From Neobacillus cucumis (GTDB lineage: Bacteria > Bacillota > Bacilli > Bacillales > Cytobacillaceae), in NCBI RefSeq assembly GCF_002860255.1, contig NZ_PGVE01000028.1:186001-250000 (forward strand): a stretch of 64,000 nucleotides of DNA, written 5' to 3'. Position 1 is the stretch's first letter. Every line of letters starts with the position of its first letter. Position numbers and translations under genes: made by a program. Of this stretch, positions 41,849-50,229 are shown piece by piece. The notes below the pieces were generated by a model. That model did no database searches and was not told the DNA's origin. It was given only the letters and a program-made list of their open reading frames with translations.

Positions 41849-42259
41849 TTATGCCACTTTAATGGCCTTCCCAAAAGGAACCCGAGGCAGGAAATCCCCT
41901 GGTACAAGCCAAAATAATTCAAAATCTACCTTTTCCATCTCTTCAGAGAAAAAGCCTGTGACATCGGTTATATAAAATAGTGTATCAATCTTCTCTTCTT
42001 TTGCCCACTCTAAAACTAATGTATAAGAAGACTTCCCATGAGTATGATATTTAATCGAATCACTTTGAATGGGGGAAATGCTTCTAATTTTAAAATCTGC
42101 TTGAACTAATAATGTGTCGGGTTTTACCTGCTCAAACAGTTTTACTATGTTATTAATCAGGATCACTGGTGCCTCATTTGTGGAGGTATCCACTGCTAAT
42201 GCTACCTTTTTATCCTGCCGCTGCTGAATCATTGATAGTATCGTTTTATGCCATCTCAA
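41849..42259 (-). CDS. Stand-alone VWA-like domain (DUF2201 C-terminal part)
   Basis: A roughly 136-residue protein equal to the C-terminal VWA-like domain that normally follows a zinc-peptidase-like domain in DUF2201 proteins. VALAVDTSTNE stands where a VDTSGSI metal site is usual, then GKSSYTLVLEWAKEEKIDTLFYITDVTGFF, and the PFGKAIKVA end. The N-terminal metallopeptidase half is missing, and the upstream 160 bases show no trace of it. Three TTG starts are possible; 42259 is 9 bases after AAAGGGG. It may be a shortened relic or a real small domain protein. Confidence 0.6.
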   Translation of the reverse strand: MRWHKTILSMIQQRQDKKVALAVDTSTNEAPVILINNIVKLFEQVKPDTLLVQADFKIRSISPIQSDSIKYHTHGKSSYTLVLEWAKEEKIDTLFYITDVTGFFSEEMEKVDFELFWLVPGDFLPRVPFGKAIKVA

Positions 42260-42426
42260 CCCCAACAACCCCTTTGTATTGAATGAGTGAACTATCTTAT
42301 TTTGGGTTTTAGTGAAGGGGTTTATGATTGGTTAAATGCGGGAAAATTTGCTCTATTTCTTAAGTATATCACAATAACAGGATATTTTTCTCAAGCGTTT
42401 TTTGTGATGTACAGGTTATATTATGA

Positions 42427-42936
42427 TTATTGGTTAAAGTACTCTCGTTTTTTCTTTAAGTATTCTTTTTCGCACTTTAAAAGCTTGTAATGAACGGGAT
42501 TTCCCTCTTTCTTTTTCTTACCCACTACATCCCATTTGAAATCTGCCAGTTTTAAATGAACAGCTACGTTTGTATTGTCAGGCTGTTTATAAAGCAGGTA
42601 AGCTTCTTTTGGTTTGATATAAAGGGTCGGTTTTCCTCGAGATGCCACGATAAATTGTTCATGTAATGATCGGTAGTTTTCATCCATTTCTTTCCCGCCG
42701 TAAATTAGATGGGCAGCGTCTAAAGCTTTGTCTGAAACCTCAATATAATTTTGATTGTCGATATCCAGCCCAAGTTCAGTAATAATCTCCTTCATAATGG
42801 ATTTATTATATTCAACATCTCGAATTTTCATATCCTCAAGGCAATCGGAAGATAACCTAGGCAGTTCATCGGCTCGTGTATTAAGTGGACAAAGAACGAT
42901 GAACAGGCTCCATAATATGAATGTTATCATTTTCAT
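42427..42936 (-). CDS. Secreted protein of unknown function
   Basis: A 169-residue exported protein. A signal peptide (about 1-22) ends ...NTRA. The mature chain has paired cysteines far apart (SSDCLED and LLKCEKE), a central LIYGGKEMDENYRS segment and a basic Lys-rich end (EYLKKKREYF). No known motif is recognised. AGGAGG precedes the start. It is the only gene between the VWA-like gene and the divergent FAD dehydrogenase. Confidence 0.8.
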   Translation of the reverse strand: MKMITFILWSLFIVLCPLNTRADELPRLSSDCLEDMKIRDVEYNKSIMKEIITELGLDIDNQNYIEVSDKALDAAHLIYGGKEMDENYRSLHEQFIVASRGKPTLYIKPKEAYLLYKQPDNTNVAVHLKLADFKWDVVGKKKKEGNPVHYKLLKCEKEYLKKKREYFNQ

Positions 42937-43103
42937 AGAAAAATATCCTCCTAACCATGTTTGAACATATTATTCATCATTAATGGAAAATCTATTCTGT
43001 TAATAGAATTCATCTTATTTCATGAGATCGATATATGCTATAATAAAAATATTGATTATTCAGAAAATATACATAGGTCTAAGTCGAAATGGGGGGAAGA
43101 ATT

Positions 43104-44756
43104 TTGAAATATGACGTGATCGTAGTTGGTGCTGGCCTTGCCGGGTTAGTGGCAGTTTCTGAACTGGCTAGTTCTGGTAAAAAAGTACTTTTATTAGACC
43201 AAGAGCCCCAAGCCTCATTGGGAGGCCAGGCGTGGTGGTCGTTTGGCGGTTTATTTTTAGTAGACTCACCTGAACAAAGAAGAATGGGCATAAAGGATTC
43301 CCGGGAGCTGGCTTGGCAGGACTGGTTAGGATCCGCCGGCTATGACCGCGAGGAGGACGAGGATTACTGGGGGAAAAAGTGGGCTGAAGCCTATGTGGAT
43401 TTTGCTGCTGGGGAGAAACGTCAATGGCTGTATGATATGGGTGTTCGCTTTTTCCCGGTAGTTGGCTGGGCTGAGCGTGGCGGATATACGGCAGAGGGAC
43501 ATGGAAACTCTGTGCCACGTTTCCATATCGTTTGGGGAACTGGTCCTGGACTTGTGAAACCGTTCGAGGAACGAATGCGAGAGGCCATGGTGAAAGGTCT
43601 AGTGGATTATCGACCGCGTCATCGGGTGAACGAAATACTTAAGGAAAATGAAAAGGTCGTCGGCGTACGGGGCGATATTTTAATAGCCAGCTCTGCAGCT
43701 CGTGGGGAAGCAAGTTCCCGTGAAGTAATCAAAGATTTTAAGTTTCACTCCCAAGCCGTACTGGTTACTAGCGGTGGCTTAGGGGGCAACCATGAGTTAA
43801 TTCGAAAAAATTGGCCAGCACGTCTTGGTGAAGCTCCGAAACACATGATTTCAGGGGTACCGGAACATGTGGATGGCAGGATGCTCGCTATCACGGAGAA
43901 AGCGGGCGGCCGTATTGTAAATCGAGATCGAATGTGGCATTATACGGAAGGCATTAAAAACTGGGATCCCGTTTGGCCTAACCATGGGATTCGTATACTC
44001 CCTGGTCCCTCCTCCCTTTGGCTTGACGCAAAAGGGAACCGTTTCCCAGCACCAAACTTCCCAGGATTTGATACACTCGGAACACTTGAAGCGATCATGA
44101 AGTCGGGTTACGATTATTCGTGGTTTATTTTAACCCAAAAGATAATTGAAAAAGAATTTGCCCTTTCTGGTTCGGAGCAAAATCCTGATTTGACAGAAAA
44201 GAGTATTAAAAAGGTTTTAGCCCGTGTCCTTCCTGGACCTACTGCACCTGTAAAAGCGTTTATGGACAAAGGAGAAGATTTTGTTATTGCCAAAACCCTG
44301 GAAGACCTCGTTGATGGGATGAATATACTTACTGGCGAAAACCTCCTCCAAGTTGAAGCAGTCAAGCGCCAAATCCTCGCGCGGGACCGGGAAATTGATA
44401 ATAAATTTACAAAGGATTTGCAAATTACTGCCATGAGGGGTGCACGTAACTATTTAGGGGATAAATTAATCAGGGTTGCTCCGCTGCATAAGATCCTTGA
44501 TCCCAAGATGGGACCATTAATTGCTGTCCGCTTGAATATTGTCAGCCGAAAAACACTCGGCGGTCTGCAAACGGATTTATCTGGAAGGGTCTTGGACGCC
44601 TCAGGTAATCCTATTCCAGGACTTTATGCCGCTGGAGAAGTTTCAGGCTTTGGAGGCGGAGGTATTCATGGCTACCGATCATTAGAAGGAACTTTCGTCG
44701 GAGGCTGCCTGTTTACTGGAAGACAGGCTGGGCGGGCACTCGCAAAGGAACTATGA
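43104..44756 (+). CDS. FAD-dependent dehydrogenase (fumarate-reductase/ketosteroid dehydrogenase type)
   Basis: A roughly 550-residue flavoprotein of the FAD_binding_2 group. The dinucleotide fold starts VIVVGAGLAGLVAVSELASSG, with the GGQAWWSFGG segment, SGGLGGN near 225 and C-terminal YAAGEVSGFGGGGIHGYRSLEGTFVGGC that holds FAD. The catalytic part suggests Delta-1-dehydrogenation of a steroid-like or other activated substrate, but substrate is not known. I start at TTG 43104 after GGGGGGAAG; ATG 43089 has no good site. Confidence 0.88.
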   Translation: MKYDVIVVGAGLAGLVAVSELASSGKKVLLLDQEPQASLGGQAWWSFGGLFLVDSPEQRRMGIKDSRELAWQDWLGSAGYDREEDEDYWGKKWAEAYVDFAAGEKRQWLYDMGVRFFPVVGWAERGGYTAEGHGNSVPRFHIVWGTGPGLVKPFEERMREAMVKGLVDYRPRHRVNEILKENEKVVGVRGDILIASSAARGEASSREVIKDFKFHSQAVLVTSGGLGGNHELIRKNWPARLGEAPKHMISGVPEHVDGRMLAITEKAGGRIVNRDRMWHYTEGIKNWDPVWPNHGIRILPGPSSLWLDAKGNRFPAPNFPGFDTLGTLEAIMKSGYDYSWFILTQKIIEKEFALSGSEQNPDLTEKSIKKVLARVLPGPTAPVKAFMDKGEDFVIAKTLEDLVDGMNILTGENLLQVEAVKRQILARDREIDNKFTKDLQITAMRGARNYLGDKLIRVAPLHKILDPKMGPLIAVRLNIVSRKTLGGLQTDLSGRVLDASGNPIPGLYAAGEVSGFGGGGIHGYRSLEGTFVGGCLFTGRQAGRALAKEL

Positions 44757-44768
44757 AGCAAGGGTAAT

Positions 44769-44815
44769 CAAGGGGACGGTTCTCATGCTTACGAAGCAAA
44801 AGAACCGTCCCCTTG
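44769..44815. repeat. GGGGACGGTTCT inverted repeat, also a terminator
   Basis: Perfect 15-bp arms CAAGGGGACGGTTCT / AGAACCGTCCCCTTG around a 17-base loop, which itself folds (GCTT/AAGC). It lies between the converging FAD dehydrogenase and sbcC genes. I recall the same core as a dispersed element in other Bacillus genomes. Confidence 0.8.
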
Positions 44816-44827
44816 CTCTCATTGATT

Positions 44828-47800
44828 TCAATTTGTAAATTTAAACTCTGTCCGGCTTCCAGTTTGTCCGGCTATAACTTCAAGTCTTACATCAATGCGC
44901 TCTTTTAATTCAGGCACGTGAGAGATTATTCCGACCAATCGGCCGCTGCTTTGTATATCCATTAAGGATTCAATGGCTTGGTCCAGTGATTCGGGGTCAA
45001 GTGTACCAAACCCTTCATCAATAAACATCGTTTCCAAAGAAACACCACCAGCATAATTTTGCACCACATCTGCCAAACCCAATGCCAATGACAAGGATGC
45101 TTTAAAGCTTTCTCCACCCGATAACGTTTTAACATGGCGTTCCTGACCAGTATATTGGTCAAAGACAAGCAATTCTAAACCGCTTTGAGCGTTACCTTTC
45201 GAACGATCAGTCTTCCTTTGTAACAGATAGCGTCCAGAGGTCATTTTTCTCAAGCGGACATTCGCTTCTCGTAAAATATCATCTAAGAAGGCAGCAAGAA
45301 CATAACGTTCAAACGTAATACGTAAATTATTTTGTCCTCTTGCAATATCAGATAGATCACCGATAATACTGAACCGTTCCTCCAATTCCTTAAGCTCGTT
45401 ATTCAGATTCTGGACACGGCTATAAATTTCCTCATTATCACGTTTTTTGAAAACTAAATCATTTCGTTCTTGTCCCAGCACTTCAATCTCACTTGTAGAT
45501 TTCGATAACTCCTGTTTAATTCCCTCAACATCGGGTGTTTTCACATCGGATAAAAGCTCGATTAATTCCTTCAGCCTGTCAGAAACAGAGCGTAACTCCT
45601 CACGATAGCTGCGAATTTCTTCCTGAAGGCTCTGAATTTCCCCTTCTGTCCTTTTCGAAGCAGCATAAATACCATATTTCTCAAAGCCCTGTTCAGATAG
45701 TCTCGTTAAAAAGATACCACGTTCTGTTTCAAGATCCTTTTGTTTCGAAGCATGAAGCTTCTCGGCATCCTTTAATCTCGCCTTTTGATTAGATAGTTTT
45801 TCATGAACAGCTTGAAGACGTTCCTTCGCTTCTTCTAGCCGTTTCACTAACATTTCATGACGACTTCGAGAGGCAGCCAGAGCCCTTTCATATTCCGTTT
45901 CTGAGCGTAAATTTTCAGGAATTACCTTCATCATTCTAGAAAGATCAGTTTCTTTTTTTGTAAACTGAACGGTTAGATCACTTACCATTCCCCTTAACTG
46001 TTCAATCCCTTTTTGTAATACGCCTCTTTCATTCTCTCGAGAATCAATTTCTGACTTAAGCCGTTCTAGCATTTGAATTTGTTCTTCTAACTTACTTTGC
46101 CGATGAACTAAATCCTTAATGGCCGAAGCTGCTTCTAACTTTACATTTGATAACTGATCTAGAATAAAGTCTGGATGGGTTACTCGTATTTCGATTAGCA
46201 TGTCTTTAACTGCTTCTTTTTGTGCTCTTTCTTCTGATTGACACTGATAAAAGTTAGCTTCCACTCGTGATTTTTCTTTTTCCCATTTTTCGACTTGTGC
46301 CTTAGCAGCCTTCATATCATCTTCGGTTGGAATACTATTTTCTTTACCACTTGCTGGTGCTGGATGATGCAAAGACCCACAAACAGGACAAGCTACATCA
46401 TTTCGCAGATTAGCAGCTAAAATAGCTGCTTGCCCATGAATCCATTTTATCTCCAACTCATCTATTAGGGCTTTTGCATCCTTAAATCGAGCCACCGTAT
46501 TTTCAAAATGGCCACTTATGACAGCCAGGTCTTGCTCGGCTTTTTGATGACGGGCAAGCAATGTTTCTAGTTTTTCAAGACGGGCAAAATCAACTCTCAG
46601 TTTTTCAAGCTTACCCTTATTTTCTAAAAAGGTTAATTTGCCTTTTTCGATTTCTTCTTTTTGAACCTTTAACGAAGCAACTCTCTCTTCTAACTGTTGT
46701 AATCTTTGTTCATCCTTCAATTGCTTTTCTTTTGCAGCTTTTAGCTCGACGGCTTTCTGATTTGTCTCTTTCTTTAAGGCTGCAAATGAATAGACATCTT
46801 CTTTCATATTCACTAGACGATTCACTTCAGAAAGTGCGGCTTGGCGGTCATCCTCACGCTCAAGTTCTTTCTGTAACTGCTGTTTATACTGTTCTTCAAG
46901 TTCATTCAATTCTTTAATCTCGGCTAATATCGAGTTTATATTTGCCTGAAGCTTGTCTGCCTCCCGTTTTAACCGATGGCAAAGCTCCTCTTGTTTAGAC
47001 AATAAAGCCGCTTTTTGCGCGCGTTGAACCTGTAATTCTTTCTCAGAGAACAGGTCCTGTTGATCAAGCAGGTGCGCCTTTTGTTCTTTTAACTCCTCTT
47101 TCGTTTGCAGCTGTTTTAGAATAGCTTCTGCTTCAAAAAGCTGCCCCTTTAATTTATCTTGCTCTTGAACCTTTACTGTTAATTGACTTGTTAATTGGTC
47201 TAGTTTTTCCACCATGCCAACGATCTCATCATGTAATAGCGGCATGATCACAGTGTGATTCTCCGGATCGGTATTAAGAACTTGGCGGAGTCCTTCATTT
47301 GTCACCACTTGGATTCGGCGTAAGGCTTCATTACGTGCCTTCTCCTGATCTTCAACTGCCTTTTTCAGATCGGCCGCTTCCTGTTTAAGCTTTTCTTCTA
47401 TTAATTTATATAGCTGAGTATGAAATAGCCGCTGCAGGATGAGTTCTTTATCCTTACTGTCTGATGTTAACAGTTTTCGAAATTCTCCTTGAGGAATCAT
47501 TAAGATCTGCCGGAACTGATTGGCATCAATCAACATAATTTCCTTAATTTTTTCTTCTACATCACTTGTCTTCGAGGCAAGCAATTTTTTCTCCCCATCT
47601 ACATCCCATACATATAATTCCGCTTTCGCTCCAATAGATGTGAAACCCTCGCCTCTGTCCTTTTTCTTTTGCTGCTGTGGTGAGCGTGTAATGGAATAAA
47701 CTTTGTTACGCAGGGAAAAATCAAGCGAAACCTCTGTTAACAAATCTTCTTTTGCAAATTGGCTGCGGAGCTCCGGGCCATTACGGTCTTCCCCGCTAGC

Positions 47801-47965
47801 TTTGCCATAGATGGCATAACTAATCGCATCAAAGATCGTTGTCTTTCCCGCACCTGTTTTTCCAGAGATGACAAACATGGTCCGGTTTCCAAGCTGATTA
47901 AAATCTATTTCCTCCCGGCCTGCATACGGTCCAAACGCCTGCATGATTAATTTTAACGGTTTCAT
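44828..47965 (-). CDS. sbcC: Exonuclease subunit SbcC (SMC-like ATPase)
   Basis: A 1045-residue DNA repair ATPase that works with SbcD to cut hairpins and blocked DNA ends. Walker A is GKTGAGKTTIFDA at the N terminus, the zinc hook CPVC (ACPVCGSLHH, near residue 525) is at the tip of two long coiled coils, and the signature TLSGGESF and Walker B MFIDEGFGTLDPE are at the end. All key residues are present. It overlaps the sbcD stop by four bases. Confidence 0.96.
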   Translation of the reverse strand: MKPLKLIMQAFGPYAGREEIDFNQLGNRTMFVISGKTGAGKTTIFDAISYAIYGKASGEDRNGPELRSQFAKEDLLTEVSLDFSLRNKVYSITRSPQQQKKKDRGEGFTSIGAKAELYVWDVDGEKKLLASKTSDVEEKIKEIMLIDANQFRQILMIPQGEFRKLLTSDSKDKELILQRLFHTQLYKLIEEKLKQEAADLKKAVEDQEKARNEALRRIQVVTNEGLRQVLNTDPENHTVIMPLLHDEIVGMVEKLDQLTSQLTVKVQEQDKLKGQLFEAEAILKQLQTKEELKEQKAHLLDQQDLFSEKELQVQRAQKAALLSKQEELCHRLKREADKLQANINSILAEIKELNELEEQYKQQLQKELEREDDRQAALSEVNRLVNMKEDVYSFAALKKETNQKAVELKAAKEKQLKDEQRLQQLEERVASLKVQKEEIEKGKLTFLENKGKLEKLRVDFARLEKLETLLARHQKAEQDLAVISGHFENTVARFKDAKALIDELEIKWIHGQAAILAANLRNDVACPVCGSLHHPAPASGKENSIPTEDDMKAAKAQVEKWEKEKSRVEANFYQCQSEERAQKEAVKDMLIEIRVTHPDFILDQLSNVKLEAASAIKDLVHRQSKLEEQIQMLERLKSEIDSRENERGVLQKGIEQLRGMVSDLTVQFTKKETDLSRMMKVIPENLRSETEYERALAASRSRHEMLVKRLEEAKERLQAVHEKLSNQKARLKDAEKLHASKQKDLETERGIFLTRLSEQGFEKYGIYAASKRTEGEIQSLQEEIRSYREELRSVSDRLKELIELLSDVKTPDVEGIKQELSKSTSEIEVLGQERNDLVFKKRDNEEIYSRVQNLNNELKELEERFSIIGDLSDIARGQNNLRITFERYVLAAFLDDILREANVRLRKMTSGRYLLQRKTDRSKGNAQSGLELLVFDQYTGQERHVKTLSGGESFKASLSLALGLADVVQNYAGGVSLETMFIDEGFGTLDPESLDQAIESLMDIQSSGRLVGIISHVPELKERIDVRLEVIAGQTGSRTEFKFTN

Positions 47966-49107
47966 TTAACTCCCTCCTCTCGCAACACCTTGTCAATAAT
48001 TTCAGTCATGACGTTTCTTTTATTCGCAGTAAATTCAGAGGTTGTCATATCGGAATAAAACTGTTCGAATAGATCAATTTCAGATTTTTTCTCACTTTTT
48101 ATAACTGTATAGGATTGTTTTTTCTTACTGTCTGTAAGGTCAATCTTCTTTTCCAAATGGAGAACATTTGGGTAAACTTGTCGCAATTTATTTATCGGAT
48201 CAAGCAGGGCACCTTCATCCAGCAATGTAATTTTTAAATAATCTTCCACTTGTTCCTTCCCATAAAAATTAGGATCAAGCAATTCTTCAATATGTCCTTC
48301 GATCTCCCGCATGTCATGTTTTGGTGTAAGCGACCGATACCGGTGGGAAAACTCCCCTTTTTCATCCATTTCAATAATAGAAATGGACTTTCTTTGCTTT
48401 GCTTCCGAAAAAGAATATTTTAACAGGGAACCAGAATACTTCACTTTCTCGTGGTTTATCGCGTCAGGACTATGCAGATGTCCCAGCGCCGTATAGGAAA
48501 ATGGAGCAAATAACTCTGCACCCACACAGCCTGAGCCGCCCACAGATAAAATCCGTTCAGAATCGGAGGTTTGTCCGCCTAAAACAAAGGCATGTCCGAC
48601 CAAAACATTTGGTTCATTCGGATTTAAGTTCTCTTCTATTTTACCAATCAGGGCCTTCATCGCTTCTTGGTGTGAATGGATAGAATCATCCTCAAGCAGC
48701 TGGCGGACCATCCCTGGCTCTGCATAGGGGACAAGATAAAAGTTTACCCCATTAACTTGAACCGGCTTTAAGTTATTTGTTAATTTTCCAGTTAAATAGA
48801 ATTGACTATGTTTATACCACGAGCTTCCAAAGGAAAGACGCTCCGCGCTATCATGGTTCCCGGCTATGGCTACAACAGGGGTCTTTAACTCAACATTGAT
48901 TTTAAAAAGAATTTCATCTAGTAACTCCACCGCATCTGTTGGAGGAACTGAACGGTCATATAGGTCGCCTGCAATAACTACTGCATCCGGTCTCTCTTCC
49001 TCTACAATAGAAACAAATTGTTCAAGTGCAGCACGTTGATTCTCTGTCATATAAATACCATGTACTAATTTACCTAAATGCCAATCAGCGGTGTGAATAA
49101 ATTTCAT
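47962..49107 (-). CDS. sbcD: Exonuclease subunit SbcD (Mre11-type nuclease)
   Basis: A 381-residue manganese-dependent nuclease. Phosphoesterase motifs occur in order: ADWHLGK, VIAGDLYDR, AIAGNHDS, VGHAFVLGG and ALGHLHSP (last motif). The C-terminal cap follows. AGAGGTGA precedes the start and the stop overlaps sbcC (ATGA), so the pair is one operon. In Bacillus the pair acts in double-strand break and crosslink repair. Confidence 0.95.
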   Translation of the reverse strand: MKFIHTADWHLGKLVHGIYMTENQRAALEQFVSIVEEERPDAVVIAGDLYDRSVPPTDAVELLDEILFKINVELKTPVVAIAGNHDSAERLSFGSSWYKHSQFYLTGKLTNNLKPVQVNGVNFYLVPYAEPGMVRQLLEDDSIHSHQEAMKALIGKIEENLNPNEPNVLVGHAFVLGGQTSDSERILSVGGSGCVGAELFAPFSYTALGHLHSPDAINHEKVKYSGSLLKYSFSEAKQRKSISIIEMDEKGEFSHRYRSLTPKHDMREIEGHIEELLDPNFYGKEQVEDYLKITLLDEGALLDPINKLRQVYPNVLHLEKKIDLTDSKKKQSYTVIKSEKKSEIDLFEQFYSDMTTSEFTANKRNVMTEIIDKVLREEGVK

Positions 49108-49202
49108 TTAAGTCACCTCTTGCATATTCGAATACTACTATTATAGCAAAATACCAATTGGAATGAATCTGGAAATCACTTGTATAACTAAACTAAGACA
49201 AT

Positions 49203-49234
49203 AAAAAACAGCCTTAGACAATGTCCAGGCTGTT
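49203..49234 (-). terminator. Terminator of the cold-shock gene
   Basis: AACAGCCT / AGGCTGTT arms, T tract on the minus strand. Confidence 0.85.
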
Positions 49235-49255
49235 GTAATTGTTGTTTTGGTAAAA

Positions 49256-49456
49256 TTACTTCTTCGTTACGTTAGCAGCTTGTGGTCCACGAGCTCCTTC
49301 AACAACTTCGAAAGAAACTTCTTGACCTTCTTCTAAAGTTTTGAAACCTTCTGTTTGGATTGCAGAATAGTGAACGAATACGTCGTTTCCGTCTTCTGCT
49401 TCGATGAATCCGAAACCTTTTTCTGAGTTAAACCATTTTACTTTACCGTTTTTCAT
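49256..49456 (-). CDS. Cold-shock protein (CspA/CspB family)
   Basis: A 66-residue single cold-shock domain that binds single-stranded RNA/DNA and acts as an RNA chaperone. RNP1 is [11 protein letters not shown]2 is VFVHY. An upstream in-frame ATG at 49549 adds 31 residues that do not fit; ATG 49456 has AGGAGG and gives the normal length. A promoter at 49615-49643 would give a leader of about 150 bases, as csp genes have for thermosensing. Confidence 0.95.
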   Translation of the reverse strand: MKNGKVKWFNSEKGFGFIEAEDGNDVFVHYSAIQTEGFKTLEEGQEVSFEVVEGARGPQAANVTKK

Positions 49457-49643
49457 GTAAAAAAATCCTCCTATTGGCTTAAACTTTAAGCCATGTGTAA
49501 AATTCACCAAAGTACAACGTGATAGCTTTACTTTCATTTCCTCATCCAAACATCGGTTAAAACTTTGAACAAGCTGGTAACATAAATCTTATCTCGTGTG
49601 CAACGGCTGTTTAAAATTTATCATCTATATTAAAATCTGTCAA
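49457..49643 (-). promoter_or_regulatory. csp promoter and long 5' leader
   Basis: TTGACA (49643-49638), 17-base spacer, TAAATT (49620-49615) on the minus strand, then about 150 leader bases. Between 49644 and 49842 I see nothing gene-like. Confidence 0.6.
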
Positions 49644-49838
49644 GAAAGGGCTTTACGACACGCTATTACACGATTCTACATTCCTCTATTTCTACCTTCT
49701 GGATTCTCCATTAAATATAGCAGTTTAGTAATGAGTTTGTCGTATTTTGAAGAAAAATAATTGGGCTCAATTTTAAAACGGTTCCATTTTTACAATTTTC
49801 TCTCATACTATTGCTGTCTTCTCAATATTACAATAAAT

Positions 49839-49869
49839 AAAAACAGCCGAAGATTAATTCTTCGACTGC
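49839..49869 (-). terminator. Terminator of the SulP-ArsR operon
   Basis: CAGTCGAAGA / TCTTCGGCTG hairpin then TTTTTATTT on the minus strand. It overlaps the arsR-family gene's last codons. Confidence 0.8.
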
Positions 49870-50210
49870 GTGAGGACATCGTCTTCCTCTTCTTTAAACT
49901 TATCCAGGATGGTAATTGTATCTACTAAATGATTATTAAATATCTGACGGGCCACTGCCAGTAATTCAATAATCATCGGGTCCTTTAACGTATAGATTAC
50001 CTTATTCCCTTCCTTGGTTCCTGTGACAATATTTTTTGCTCGTAAAACCGTCAGCTGTTGGGACACAGCAGAACCTTCACTGCCCACAAGGGTTTGAATT
50101 TCATTGACATTTTTATCCCCCTCAGCAAGCAGTTCCAAAATGCGGATTCTTAGGGGGTGAGCCAGTGCTTTAAAAAATTCCGCTTTAAATTGCTGCATTT
50201 CTAAATTCAA
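49854..50210 (-). CDS. ArsR/SmtB family transcriptional regulator
   Basis: A 118-residue winged-helix repressor. The helix-turn-helix is NVNEIQTLVGSEGSAVSQQLTVLRAKNIV, with the wing KEGNKVIYTLKD. No cysteine metal ligand is present in the recognition helix or elsewhere, so it may not sense metals in the ArsR way; other relatives sense sulfur species or acids. It follows the SulP gene by 19 bases, suggesting it regulates the transporter. Confidence 0.9.
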   Translation of the reverse strand: MNLEMQQFKAEFFKALAHPLRIRILELLAEGDKNVNEIQTLVGSEGSAVSQQLTVLRAKNIVTGTKEGNKVIYTLKDPMIIELLAVARQIFNNHLVDTITILDKFKEEEDDVLTQSKN

Positions 50211-50229
50211 AAAATCACTTCCTCATTTT

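Noticed and set aside
42267..42323. Terminator or attenuator AACCCCTT/AAGGGGTT
   Set aside because: The arms are 8 bp but the loop is over 40 bases and no T tract follows.
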